DNA from: Laccaria trichodermophora
Lineage: Eukaryota; Basidiomycota; Agaricomycetes; Agaricales; Hydnangiaceae
Length of the DNA: 64,000 nucleotides
Assembly (NCBI GenBank): GCA_018417955.1
Contig: JACTVC010000001.1
Coordinates: 186,001-250,000 of the forward strand
Direction: 5' to 3'
The notes beneath the pieces were generated by a model, which was given only the letters and a program-made list of their open reading frames with translations, was not told the DNA's origin and ran no database searches. Every line of letters starts with the position of its first letter. Within the stretch, counting starts at the first letter, position 1. Made by a program: the position numbers and the translations under genes. Positions 35,753 to 47,243 of this stretch are shown here, piece after piece.

Positions 35753-38689
35753 TTAAAGTCGTTCTGCTCTCCAGAAAGAGCGATACCTGAAGCAAATATT
35801 GAGTGCCACCACCCTAATGGATAGTTGAATACGCACATATTGACTCGGTCAATGGCTTCTGAACCTTGCCTGACTGCGACTGCAGACACTTTGAACCCCG
35901 TTTTCTCAAACCTGAAAACAAACTTGAGACTTTGAACGATGCATATAAAAATTTCCAACAGCTTACACTTTGTTATACCAAGGTTCTTTGGAAGCTGAGC
36001 GCCAGAAGACGAGGCCACCAGGGGCTACCACGCGATGGAGCTCTCGGACTTCCTCGTCAACATCGACGGAACCGGAGGAGAACCAATCAATATGATCCAT
36101 TACGAGGGCCCGTGTCAAAGACCATTTCGAAAGACCTCGTAGGACACTGTATCAAAATCAGCATTTTATTCCCCCGTGATTGCTTGCAACAATACTCACT
36201 TGACGATGGCGTCGGTGTGTAGGCGGAATGCGTCCAATGCTTTGCCGTCGTTCTTTTTCAAAGCATTGAACCCGGATGGAGTCAGATAACGTGGGCATGA
36301 AGCAGGGGTGTAGTGGCCCAGAAGCGTCTTTTTGATATTTGAGACGGCGACAGACAGCGGGGAAGAGAATAAACATACCAGAAGATAAAAGTAGGAACCA
36401 GTCTTGAAAAGATATGTCGTTGCAAGAGGATCTAAAGTGTTGGCCACATAGTCATAGAACGTGCCTTCCTCCAAGATCATGTTACGTTGGTTTAGAGGCA
36501 CGCCAAGGGCATTCCAGCAAAACACGGGGCTCTTGAGTAAGGCAACAACGATAGGGTTGAGTAACACAGGTCTGAGCTTCTCCCGCCAGATTCTAGCCTG
36601 GTCCTCAAGTGTATCGCAATCACAAAGCGCCTGGACGTCTTTGGTGACCCCTGCCAATCTGAAGATGATCTTCGCAAGCCGCAAGGCCAGTCCGCTGTAT
36701 CCGTGCATGTAAAACGAGGACGAGAAGGCATCATCGTTCACCCTCCAGAATTGGTAGGCGGAAGACGACAATTGAGGAGAGATTCGGGAATCAAGGAGGG
36801 CCCGGAAATTTGAATGACGTCCTTTACCAAACATTGAGAAAAACTCGTCATGTCTCAGGGATTGGATGGCGGCCAGCTTCAATTCTAACAGATGACCTTG
36901 ACTGGATAGACATGAGTCGTGAAACGAAGGGAGAAGGGATAAGATCGAACCATGGATTCATGTCAACGCAATGTATCTAAAGACTCATTTTCAAAGAAGT
37001 TCGTTTCAACACTTTGTAGATAATGCTCACCCGCTTTGGCCCAGCTTCGATAGCATAGTGTAGAGCATTATCTCCGGCGGATGTGATGACCAGCATCGAA
37101 TCCTCTGAAGTAAGATCCAGCACTTTCATATCTTCAAAAGGATCCTCCCAGGTGAAAGAATAGATGAACGTCCGGAATTCTTTGTGCACGGGTTGTTCGT
37201 AGTAAGGCAGGCGCCATGGCTGTTACAGGGGTTGTGTTTGAGATTGATCAGGTCATGAGGGTGAGAGTGCTTACATTCTTAACTTGGTAATGGAAGGAGC
37301 TCAAGGGAGCTGTTATATTGATGACATTCTCTGCCTTGATCATGTCAGACGAAACGTCTGCGATGGAATCACCGATATCAAGCGGGGGAACCGATTCCGC
37401 CTCTTTGACTATTTTGAAGGGAACTGGTGAACAATTGCCGATGGTGTTTCCGCCTTCCACCTCAAATGCATGACAGAAACGCGTGACATCACAGGCTCGA
37501 GGTCTCCCTAACCAGATGTAATATGGACTTTGGGGAGTCAGCCTCCAAGAGAACCATTGGGAATACGACTTACATGCGAACGACAAATGGCAAGAAGAAC
37601 CGATTCCTTCCGTTATAATTCTTCACCTACAGAAAGACAAATCAGGTTCCGAATGCAGGTTGGAATTTGAAAAAAAGGCTCACCGTCCCAAATTTGTACT
37701 CTAAATATGAGCGCCTTGCGGGACCGAGATGTACCTGACATAGAAGGATTAGATGAGGCGTGGTGAATGTTCACTGAAACCTACATGATCAAAATCAAAC
37801 CAGATCTGCCAGAACCACCTCGAAATCCAGCCACACTCCCTGCTGATTCCCCCGATTGCCTTTTCATGGGGGGAAGGAAGCTTTCCAGCGGTGTAAAAGT
37901 CGACCACTCCAAATAACCCGTCCTGGGGTGAGAGGACGTGTTCAATTCGATCGAGAACAGCGTAGTAGCTTGGGATCTAGACGTAAATTGCAGCGAGTTC
38001 AAGGGGAGAAATCACAAAAAAAAAAACCATTGATAATGAATAGCTCATCGTTACAAGGCTGACGCTGCCCTTTGGATCGGTATTCTGCGACCACTCGGGA
38101 AGGGTAAACTCGCTGGCATCCTGACACAGAACGATGACGTTGGTCCAACCCTTTTCGGCAAACCGCTTGCGAGCAACGTCCAGCAACGAATCGCAGAGAT
38201 CCACCAAGTACACGGCATCGAAAGACGAGATGGGCATGTATTTATCCATGAGTTCAATGTTGTAACCTGTGCCACCACCGATGTCGACCCAGATAAGGCG
38301 TTTCTTTGGAGAAGAAGAACGCAATTGGCGTAAATGAGCTGCAGAAATGCTCAACATGGTGTTTCGTCCTCGGAGAAGGACGCTTCGGGTAGTATCGTAA
38401 ACCTCTGCTTGTCCCCTGTAAAACTGATTGTGGGATCAGATAAGGATGAACAAAGGAACGATGAAAAACATACCTTGTCCAACCTGGCCTTTTGGTTATC
38501 AGTACCGAGGGGACGAAAGAAACAGTGCCAGATAAACTTGAGCTGTGGAAGGAACATGCGCCAGAGCATGAAGGTGACTCCAAAAGCGGCGAGCGAGATA
38601 GCTAGCATGGTTGTAGGGTTAGGAATGACAAGGACAGGAGCAAACACGCTGAAGGGCGTCAATGGGGAGTTAGTAGTACTTAAGAACAT
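35753..38689 (-). CDS. BTA1: Betaine lipid (DGTS) synthase, BtaB-BtaA fusion
   Basis: Thirteen exons: 38689-38474, 38423-38028, 37976-37785, 37734-37684, 37626-37574, 37527-37275, 37219-37031, 36976-36951, 36901-36379, 36327-36200, 36146-35967, 35911-35837 and 35786-35753 (771 aa). A TM segment (MLAISLAAFGVTFMLWRMF) precedes a SAM-dependent methyltransferase (RLIWVDIGGGTGYNIELMD, AVYLVDLCDSLLDVA). The BtaA-like part follows: FIYSFTWEDPFEDMKVLDL, VITSAGDNALHYAIEAGPK, IHCVDMNPCQGHLLELKLAA and MILEEGTFYDYVAN. The fused enzyme transfers aminobutyryl from SAM to diacylglycerol and trimethylates it, giving phosphorus-free membrane lipid, usually under phosphate limitation. Exon 8 is only 26 nt. An upstream ATG with a weak-donor intron is an alternative start. 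Confidence 0.93.
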
Positions 38690-39055
38690 GAGGGAGATTA
38701 CGCCACCTGTTAAGGTTCAACATCGTTCCCATTGCTGGCTGGGGGGAACGAAATGGGAGGAAGTAAAAGTAGACGATGGTTTTGTAGTCGCCATGTTACA
38801 AGCTCAAACGATAGCGAGAACGGGAGAGAACGTGAGCACAAGAAATGCGCACGAGGGATGAATTCGACTTGATGCATACGAACGTGCAGAGAAAGGGGTA
38901 CAAGAACTTGACAATTACAGTGACAGAGATAAGCGGTTTCCCGGAACGTGCGATCCGGAAGCTATTGTACAATAGACGTAAACATCACAATAACACCCTG
39001 ACCGCCACAACGGTTGGCCAGTGTGGCTCTCAGCTCGTTGCTGCTCGTTGCCGTC
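38690..39055. promoter_or_regulatory. 366-bp divergent promoter between betaine lipid synthase and ELL
   Basis: No gene is supported. It should carry both promoters; no phosphate-response motif was recognised by eye. Confidence 0.4.
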
Positions 39056-41427
39056 ATGCCTCTCCCAGCGAATGCAATCCTCCCCATCCTCAGTCATTCG
39101 CGTCCAGGTGACCCAATACAATCCAGTTCAAAGCGTGCAATGATCGTCAGGATGTCACTAGAGACTCTCGATGCACTTGAATCTTTTCCAAACCAACCAC
39201 AAATGCACTTTGACTTTGGAAACACCCCAGTCTGTCCTCCATCTTACCCCGCTCATTCCTCATCACTCATTATATTTTCAGGGAATATACATCGGGGACA
39301 CTTTCTTTCCAATGAGGCCTCAACAAGAAGAACTGCCACATGACCTATATTTGCGTGCTTCTTCAGCTGCAAAAAAGATGCCGCCTCTCAAGCTTTATGC
39401 CAGCGTTGTTGGCAAGTTTATCGTAGAGCGGGAGCTTGGAGACAGTGTCCGAGACAAGGTTCGTGAAAGCACCATCGATGCTGCCAATCAACGCTCTGGT
39501 CGCACCACCATCCTCCTTGAAACCCCTCCCGATGTTTCCAATAGCAAAAAGCGCAAGGACGCCCCTATGTTTCGGAAACCCGTTCGTGCAGCGGATAAGC
39601 CAAAGACTATACAACCCTCTACTAATCAACCTTCACCCGCTCCTGTACATGTTCCCAAGGAGGGTTCATCTAAACTACGGAATCATATAATCCACTGGCT
39701 AGCGATGGGTGAACGAACAGAGGACCAACTCGTAGGACTGGTTGGTAAACCATCTTTACGTGCTGCAGTCTGCAACATTTTAGCTGAAGTATGTGGCAAT
39801 GCCTTCTCTGAGTAACCCCACCTTTACCCAGCTCTTGGTTTAGGTAGCAGAGCCCTCTTCCACCCCCAAGAGTAGCCCTGAACATTCTATCAAGCTCTAC
39901 CGTCTAAAGACGGCATATTGGACAGAAGTGCGACCGTATGAGGCCTCGATGTTAACAGATACAGAAAGGACTAATATGGCCAGGGCTGCAAGGTTCGCCT
40001 TCAAGAGTCTTGGTATCCCTGAGAGTGACCCCACTTGGAACCATGTCCGCTACCGAAGCACGGCATCTAATTTCACCACTAATGTTCCCTCTACCTCATC
40101 TTCTGGCTCAGCCACGGCATCCATGAGCGAGAAGCAGAACAAGACAGATGGTCCAAAACGTGGAGCGTCTTCTCGCGACGGCAAAGAGAAGAAGGCCAAA
40201 CCCAAGTTAGACTCTGAGATTATGATGAAAGACGAGAGCCTGAAGGCATCAAAGAGTCAATCGAATGTCAAGGCGGGAGGGTCGACCCACCCAAATAGTG
40301 AAAAATCTTTGGCGGCGAATGAAGCACTCATAGCTGCCTCGCGGAAGCTTCCCGGGTCTGGCTTTAAATCATCAACGGGGCCTCCCCTTCCCGCCAGCCC
40401 CAAACCCTCAAACTCTCGTCCAGCAGTGGGGGGTACTGCCACGAAAGCAGCCGTAGAAGCTAAACCAGTAGTTGGCGTATCATCACAAAAGGTCAAGGCA
40501 ATTCGTGACGAGGCCATAGCATCCGACACCGATCGGGAAAGACGACGCGAGCGAGGCTTGGAAAGGTCGAGGGTGCACCGAAAGGACGTGGAGGAAGGAG
40601 AGCATTCAGAGGATAGCATCCCTCTCAAGCGCAAGAAAATCAACCGCGATCACCAGGAACACGCAGGCGGGGCCCCTCAGAAAAGGCGTAAAACCGAATC
40701 AGGCGCACTTCCCGCCGTCAGCAACGTCGACTCACGTCCTTCTAATTTAGAAAAACCACGACAAAAGGTGACCCAGAAGGAGTCATCTCCGTTACCCCCT
40801 CCAATACCAAAAATGCGGAAATACCCATCGCCGATGGCCCCCAAAGCAGTAGTACGCTCACCAGAAAAGGTACCTACGGCATCATCCTCTTCCAGACCAC
40901 AAGCTTCAGCATATACCGCCTCCTCGAAGCCCAGCAAGGCAAACACAGGTGCCAAACCCCGTCGACGGTCACCGATCTACACATCTTCTGAAGATGAAGC
41001 AACTGAGTCTCGACCAAGTCGCAGCACTGCGCCTCCGAAGAAATTACCCACGTCGTCGTCATCCAATTCACATTCTCACTCATCCTCAGCACATCAAGCT
41101 TCATCCACTGCACATTCTCGACCTCGAGCCGTCGCTCCACGACCGCTGCCCACTGATCGTGCCTCTCTCCGGGCGAGGTACAACGCTTCCTATCTCGAAT
41201 ACCTGGGAACGTTTCAGAAGTTGTATGCTCAGAAAGGAAAGATCGATAGCCTGCTCAAAAATAACGAGTTAAGCACCGGGTCCATCACAGATTCGGATGG
41301 AGATGTTGAGTTGATGGATCAGGAAGAGCTCGCGAGTCTAGCAGCTGAGCACAAGACGTTGCACGATGAACTTGAGACCATTCAACATATCTTCACTAAA
41401 CCTCAGAAGGGATTCTCTATCGATTGA
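39056..41427 (+). CDS. RNA polymerase II elongation factor ELL-like protein
   Basis: Exons are 39056-39229, 39282-39788 and 39844-41427 (754 aa). The N-terminus MPLPANAILPILSHSRPGDP leads to AMIVRMSLETLDALESF and GIYIGDTFFPMRPQQEELPH, as in fungal ELL (RNA Pol II elongation). A winged-helix-like stretch (LRNHIIHWLAMGERTEDQLV, LRAAVCNILAEVAEPS) and VRPYEASMLTDTERTNMARA follow. A long Lys/Ser/Pro-rich disordered region comes next, and the C-terminus is an occludin/ELL-type helix block (YLEYLGTFQKLYAQKGKID ... ELETIQHIF). ELL stimulates Pol II elongation in super-elongation-type complexes. Confidence 0.85.
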
Positions 41428-41562
41428 AATACCTGGGTGGATGGAATCTGTATATTATTTTTTGTTGTCAATCGTGTATTAATATAGACTGTCAGCCACT
41501 AATCGAGTCACTATTTACTCCTTTCTTCTTCGTGACCATTAAATAAATTAGCTTGTTCTCCC

Positions 41563-42765
41563 ATGCCTCCGATTTTAACGTCCCAGAATTTCCCTCATCC
41601 AAGCTCGGGAGCCTGTGACGTGAGGCCAACCAAACTCCTCGTAACTCGCCGTCACCGCTCAACAGGATTCAAGGTTAAACTCGTGAAGCTAAACCCATAC
41701 TCACAATATACGCCTTTCATCTCCTCTCCTCGCCCCAGCATTCTTCCAGCCCCCAATGAGCAACGAGCCATCACTCAGATGGCTAACCTGCCTCACAGCG
41801 ACCCTGCTGTCAGCCCTGCCATCGTGGTCCTTATCACCCTCGCGATTCTTAGCGCCACTCTGGGAATAGTTGCAATGACCGTGACGCGAACCAACTGGTA
41901 TAAAGAACTCTTTCCCAGCTTTGGTCTACTGAGCTTCAGAACACGACCACGATCTGCGCAGCACGTCAAGGAGATGTCGGAAGAGGATTTCGGATGTGTT
42001 GATGGGGTGAAAGCCCAATTTGCGTTCCCTACTGCAGAAGCGTCGGACGAGTGGGTCAATGAGGGCTATTCAGACTCTTCAACAATCGCACCAGGGATTC
42101 CACTACATTGCAATAGTTCGGTGTTCTCGACACGTGACCAAACTGTCTTCGAAGGAAATTTTAGGGACCGCATGGAGGAAGAGGAAGCAGATATTGCCCT
42201 CGCGCTGAAAATCGCCCTTCGCGATAAATTCGTAGATGAAACGGAAAACAATCAATTCCCAGAAGTTGAATCCCAACATGAAGTCGAGTACTATCAGGAC
42301 AACCAGAATCGACGACGTCAAGGGTCCGATGCGTCTGATTCCACGGAGCAAACATCGTCGATAGAAGCGATAGATATGATTTCATTTGGGTGCTTCTCAA
42401 GGTCGTCGTCGTCGACCTCCTTAAGCCACATACGAAACGACGGAGAGGACCTAGACGAAATCGATGAAGACACGTCGGAGTCGGTGTATGAAGTACAATT
42501 GGCGCGAGCGCTGAGCCTGGAAGTGAAAAGGGGAATCCTTGTGCGGTGTAAAGGGCGGAAGAGACAAGACGAGGTGACGGGGGAATGCTCCACGGCGATA
42601 CCGTCGCTAATGATCACAGGGCCAAGCTTGATGAGTCTCGCAACGACGGTGGAATCTAGTTCGAGTTCGATGGACCTGGGCGAGTTTCCCCTTCCGCCAA
42701 GATACCTTTATCCCGCTGTATTTAACAAGCTGGTAGCAGAAATGTGTGTAGAAATATATGACTAG
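41563..42765 (+). CDS. Single-pass membrane protein of unknown function
   Basis: One exon of 400 aa, starting MPPILTSQNFPHPSSGAC. A hydrophobic segment (AIVVLITLAILSATLGIVAM) near residue 90 fits one TM helix. An acidic, Ser-rich cytosolic or lumenal tail follows with EEEEADIALALKIALRDKF and FPLPPRYLYPAVFNKLVAEM near the end. An internal ATG (MANLPHSDPAVSP) just before the TM is an alternative start that would give a classic type III protein. No family is recognised. Confidence 0.6.
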   Translation: MPPILTSQNFPHPSSGACDVRPTKLLVTRRHRSTGFKVKLVKLNPYSQYTPFISSPRPSILPAPNEQRAITQMANLPHSDPAVSPAIVVLITLAILSATLGIVAMTVTRTNWYKELFPSFGLLSFRTRPRSAQHVKEMSEEDFGCVDGVKAQFAFPTAEASDEWVNEGYSDSSTIAPGIPLHCNSSVFSTRDQTVFEGNFRDRMEEEEADIALALKIALRDKFVDETENNQFPEVESQHEVEYYQDNQNRRRQGSDASDSTEQTSSIEAIDMISFGCFSRSSSSTSLSHIRNDGEDLDEIDEDTSESVYEVQLARALSLEVKRGILVRCKGRKRQDEVTGECSTAIPSLMITGPSLMSLATTVESSSSSMDLGEFPLPPRYLYPAVFNKLVAEMCVEIYD

Positions 42766-42853
42766 GTCACGTGGCTGCTTTATTGTTTCTTCAACAATAT
42801 AATGGTGGCCCTAAGTTTAGTGGGCCCTCGCCTGCCCATTCTCCCTCTATTCC

Positions 42854-44929
42854 ATGCATACTTTATTTCAGAATGCTCTTCTCGCCGTCGCCCTTCTTCT
42901 CCTCTATCTTGTCTACAAACTTGTAATTGCTCTACACTTTGACCCGTTGCGATCCATTGCAGGACCAAAGGTTCGCCATTGGTTCGCAAACAATCTCCAC
43001 GCCGTTCTTGAGTACGCCCAACCCACCTTATTAGTTCTTCTAACCGTCATACACCTTGTAGCCCCTCAATTTCTCCCAAAGTACATCAAGTTTATATCAA
43101 GCGTTACGGTCGATCCATTCGCATACGAGGCCTCGGTCCAGTACGCCCATTCTAATCTTTCTCTAGACCATTCGTTAACTCCAAAACAGTGGGATGAAAG
43201 ACTCCTCACTCTCGACCCGCTTTCGGTCGCCCACGTTCTCAAAAACTCAACGATATATGAAAAACCATGGCAGTCCCGCAAACTAATCACCAGCCTCATT
43301 GGTTGTGGAATGCTCGGAGCGGAAGGCCAAGTCCACAAGCGCCACCGCCGTGTTGCCACTCCGGCCTTTTCAATCCAAAACTTGCGCGCACTTGTGCCGC
43401 TCGTCTTTCAGAAAGGAACTCAACTCAAGGACAGGTGGATGGAGATGGCCATTCAAGCTGAGGAGTCCTCGCAACATTCTGAAATTAAAGTAGACGTCTG
43501 CCATTGGATCAACAGAGCAACATTTGATGTCATCGGCCTTGCAGGTTGGTTTTAAATATCATCCTCTATGTACCCCCGCACATTCTCACCGATTGAATAG
43601 GGTTCGATTATAACTTCAATGCTATACAGGATGAATCTAATGAACTATTCCGGGCGTATAAGGACATGTTTGAAGTGGCCATCTCGCAAGGCCGATTACT
43701 TAGGACTATCATTAGCATTTATGCACCTTTCGTGAATCAAATATTCGTGAGTGCACCCTTGACACCATTTATTAAGGTACTCAGCGATAAACTAGCCAGA
43801 TGAAACTGTACGTCAAGTTAACCGGTGTCAAGAGGTCATCACTCGTGTGGCCGGACATTTGATTCAAGAGAAGAAGCGAAAAATTGAGGAGGGAGTCAAG
43901 TCCGGAACTGAATACGCAGGCAAAGATTTGCTCAGTTTACTATGTATGTACCAAAACAATGACCACACTCATTGTAACTTCATATTTATTTGGGCAGTAA
44001 AAGCGAATATGGCAAAAGACCTTCCGCCAGATCACCGCATATCAGATGAAGACATGCTTAACAATATTAATACCTTCATGTTCGCCGGTTCTGATACCTC
44101 TTCTCTCACTCTCACCTGGACTCTTCTGCTGCTCGCTCAACATCCTATAGCCCAAGACCGATTGCGTGCCGAACTTTTAAACATTGCTCCCATCTCAAAT
44201 TTCTCTGATCTGACCGAAGAGGAGGTTCAATCGGTCTACGCAAAGGTCTCCGACTCACCATATCTTGACAACGTTATTAGGGAATCTATCCGCGTAATTC
44301 CGGCTTTACACTCTTCTATAAGAGTTGCAACTCAGGACGACGAAATCCCAACAATGTATCCGGTACATGGCCACGACGGTAAGGTCATCGAAGACCGGAA
44401 AACTGTGTCCATTTCAAAGGGTAGTTTCGTTCATGTCGCTGTTGAGGGATTCAATCTAGACCAAGAGTTTTGGGGTGAAGACGCATGGGAGTTCAAGTGA
44501 ATACCTCGACTTGTTTCTTGATCTTTTCTAACCAGTCCGATAGTCCAGACAGGTGGGATAACCTACCAGAGGGCGCACTCGGCCTTCCTGGGTTGTACAA
44601 CCACACCCTTACTTTCTCCGCTGGACCTCGGGTACGTATATCAATGAACTTGATCGCTGAATGTAATTCACATCAAAGGCCTATAGTCATGTATTGGCAT
44701 GCGGTTTTCCATGATTGAAATGAAGACGTTCCTCTATATTCTCCTTACTCAATTTGTTTTCAATCCATCCAGCGAAAAGATCATCAAAGCTAACGTGTAA
44801 GTTTGATGATTCTACTCTTCCATATCAAACTAATACATTTTCAGTGTGTTGACGCGTCCTTACATTTCTGGAAAGTTCAAGGATGGTAGTCAATGTCCAT
44901 TGCTCATCTCGCGGTACATTAAACAATAG
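42854..44929 (+). CDS. Cytochrome P450 monooxygenase
   Basis: Nine exons: 42854-43011, 43062-43140, 43190-43544, 43601-43746, 43796-43943, 43998-44496, 44544-44631, 44687-44796 and 44845-44929 (555 aa). An N-terminal anchor (MHTLFQNALLAVALLLLYLV) precedes PLRSIAGPKVRHWF. The I-helix is FMFAGSDTSSLTLTW, the ExxR is VIRESIR, PDRW follows, and the heme-binding loop FSAGPRSCIGMRFSM forms only after joining across the intron at 44632-44686. All conserved residues are present, so the enzyme should be active. Substrate is unknown; no tailoring or synthase gene lies beside it, so a specialised-metabolite cluster is not supported. Confidence 0.93.
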
Positions 44930-44989
44930 TAGCCGGCTTTTCTTAATGAGGCTGTAAGAACATCCCATACATGGTCATGTTCGATTTGT

Positions 44990-45007
44990 ATGAGTGACGT
45001 CACTCAT
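44990..45007. promoter_or_regulatory. 18-bp perfect palindrome with CRE core
   Basis: ATGAGTGACGTCACTCAT is its own reverse complement and contains TGACGTCA, the ATF/CREB-type bZIP site. It lies about 70 bp upstream of the small membrane protein gene at 45080, with a TATA-like TATACTTAAAAG at about 45013. A bZIP-controlled promoter is inferred. Confidence 0.75.
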
Positions 45008-45079
45008 TCCAATATACTTAAAAGCCCGGTCCATCCATTCCACATAAAAGTGATTTAACACCTTGAGACATTCCATGGT

Positions 45080-45366
45080 ATGGGCTTCCTTCCGTTCGTT
45101 TCACCATCTCAGGACGTTATTCAGGGCTCTATCTTCTCAGCCATCGGCGGCGGAATTAACGCCCTCATAGGTGCTATAGCTGCACTTTTAACTCTTATTG
45201 TCAGTGGCATTACCCTGGTGCGTCTTTGCAAAAGTATTGCCCAACTGTCATTTACGAGTTCTTGCGAAAGGTTATTGTATCTATTTTCAATTGCGGCGGT
45301 AAGATCATCTGTTGCCGATTCGGCTCACGTCAAAAGCCTCGTAGTACGAAGAGGACAATATACTGA
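45080..45366 (+). CDS. Small membrane protein with Cys/Arg-rich tail (lineage-specific family)
   Basis: Exons are 45080-45217 and 45271-45366 (77 aa). The protein begins MGFLPFVSPSQDVIQGSIFS. A glycine/alanine-rich hydrophobic stretch follows (AIGGGINALIGAIAALLTLI, VSGITL), then a short basic tail IFNCGGKIICCRFGSRQKPR. I have the impression that such tiny proteins (hydrophobic then CC plus basic) recur in mushroom-forming fungi, without known function. The tail cysteines are candidates for acylation. A 35-nt intron after an ATG at 45075 was considered but is too short for this genome. Confidence 0.62.
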
Positions 45367-45466
45367 ACGGTTTCAAATACGGTCCGATTCGCCAGGAGTC
45401 CCATTGCAGGGACTAGAGGAATACGGGCTCGGAGTGTCGTCAGGAGACTGTTAAGAAAGTTGGACT

Positions 45467-47112
45467 TCAGTGAACTTCCAGTCCTCTTCCCTCTGGTATT
45501 TGCCAAAACCCAATGTCATAGCCAAACTCCTTCATTTCTTCTAAGATGATGTCGAAACGGGCATCGTTATTCAACCGGCACTTCTCTGCCAGCGCTTTGT
45601 AGACTTTCCAAGGGGGTGAATGTCCTGCGGCCTTCATCTCTTCAAGATAAAAGAAGGCATCTTCGTAGGTCTCCGGCGCAAGGCAAAGGTATATTATCTT
45701 CTCGTATGTGCTCTGGTTCGGTTTTAAATTCGCTTCTTTGAGGTCCACGAGAAGCGAATCCGCAACCTGGCGATGCTGGGTTTTGATGCATCCATCAAAG
45801 AGTATATTGAAAATTGATATATCGGGGACAGCATTGTAGTCTGGGAGACTTCTGTAGGTCCCCAACGCACGTTGGAGATCTCCGAGATGAACCGCCGCTT
45901 GGATCAGAACCTTCAAAGCGGCAAGGTCAACTGATTTCTTCTCCTTGAATATTTCATCAATGATTAGACAAGCATTGTCGACAGATTCAGCGTTGATTTT
46001 GACAGCGTCCAAAATCGTGGCGGATGTGCTGTCAATAGGATCGACTTCGTTGGATCGCATCATGCCCAGAGCAAGAAACGCTTCTTTGATTTGTTTATTG
46101 CGGGTAAAAGCTTCAACGAGCGACGCGAAGTGGTGTTCCTTCCATGGACTTTCCTGGACTTTCAGGGTTCTAAGGACGTCGGTTGCAAGGTTCGGCCGAC
46201 CATGCCGGGCGGCTGTATGAAGAATCGATACGCAAAGCCCTTCGTCAGGGAGTACATTCATGTGATGAACGACCTTCCAACATTCAGAGACGCCCTGAAC
46301 CTGTGAGGAGAGGTGAGAGGAGTGAGTTAAACGCAGGAGGGTACACGAACTTACATACACGCACTCGGCCGATGACGTTAAGCATGCCATCCACACACTA
46401 GGACCAACACGCTGAGGAGATATGTTCTCGAACCAATTCAAAAGATCGATAGCTAGTCTAGGTTGGTTGCATTGTGCCGCCAGAGTGATAACGTGTTCAG
46501 CGGCGGTGAGTTCAGGAACGAGGCCATGAGGTTGCATGGTAAAAAGGTATTGCAGCGCCATTTCCAAATTTTCGTCGTTGACAAAACGACGGATGATATG
46601 GGAGAATGTTGCAGCGTTCGGGGGAACTCCAGTTTGGTCCATTTTATCTAGGACATTCCACATATATGCAGAACTTCTTTGACGCTGCGCCTGAGAACCA
46701 AAGATGAGCAATTTCAAAATATGAAGAAACAATATCATACATATATTAGATGATTAAATGTAGTGGTCGTCGGCTTAACACCCACAAGGAACATGTCATC
46801 TAGAATGGCCCACGCTTGTAGCCAATTACCATCGCGAGAGACAGCACTCATAAGAGCGTTATACGTTGAAATATCCGGTTTCAGATGGTGTTCCTTCATT
46901 TGCGCAGCGATAGCGAGACACTCAGCCAGGCGGCGGGCCTCAGATGCTGCCATAATTTGCATGTTATACCTGGCACGATTGGCGTGACCGAGAGAAGCGT
47001 CTAAGCGATGGGGAAGGGACACTGCGGCTCCCAGCGACGTAGCCACAACATAGGAGCGTTTTTGAAGGGAAGGGGAGAGTGCAATGATTTTTCGTCGAAC
47101 AAGAGGAAACAT
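45467..47112 (-). CDS. Pentatricopeptide-repeat protein, probably mitochondrial
   Basis: Exons are 47112-46741, 46690-46355 and 46300-45467 (513 aa). The N-terminus MFPLVRRKIIALSPSLQKRS is basic and acid-free, like a mitochondrial presequence. PPR helices are recognisable: PDISTYNALMSAVSRDGNW, LDDMFLVGVKPTTTTFNHLI, DQTGVPPNAATFSHIIRRF, VPDISIFNILFDGCIKTQHR and LKPNQSTYEKIIYLCL. Proteins of this kind bind specific organellar RNAs for stability, processing or translation; the target here is unknown. It is divergent from RAD21 across a 131-bp spacer. Confidence 0.85.
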
Positions 47113-47243
47113 ACAGGTCGGGAAGAGAGATCGTAAATGTGTTGCCAGTCACATGATTATGGGCATTACATAACAAGTCGCGTTCCACTCTTGTTCAAGT
47201 TGTCTTCCACTCCCTCATTTCTCCAACGCGCGTTCTGCCCTAA

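Noticed and set aside
44687..44796. P450 as a pseudogene because the heme loop seemed broken
   Set aside because: Using the acceptor at 44686 restores FSAGPRSCIGMRF and the frame continues to a natural end.
42854..44929. Secondary-metabolite cluster around the P450
   Set aside because: Neighbours are a TM protein, a small membrane protein, PPR and RAD21; there is no synthase, transporter or pathway regulator.
45078..45112. Intron directly after an ATG at 45075 in the small membrane protein
   Set aside because: It would be 35 nt, shorter than every supported intron here; the ATG at 45080 gives an open frame without it.
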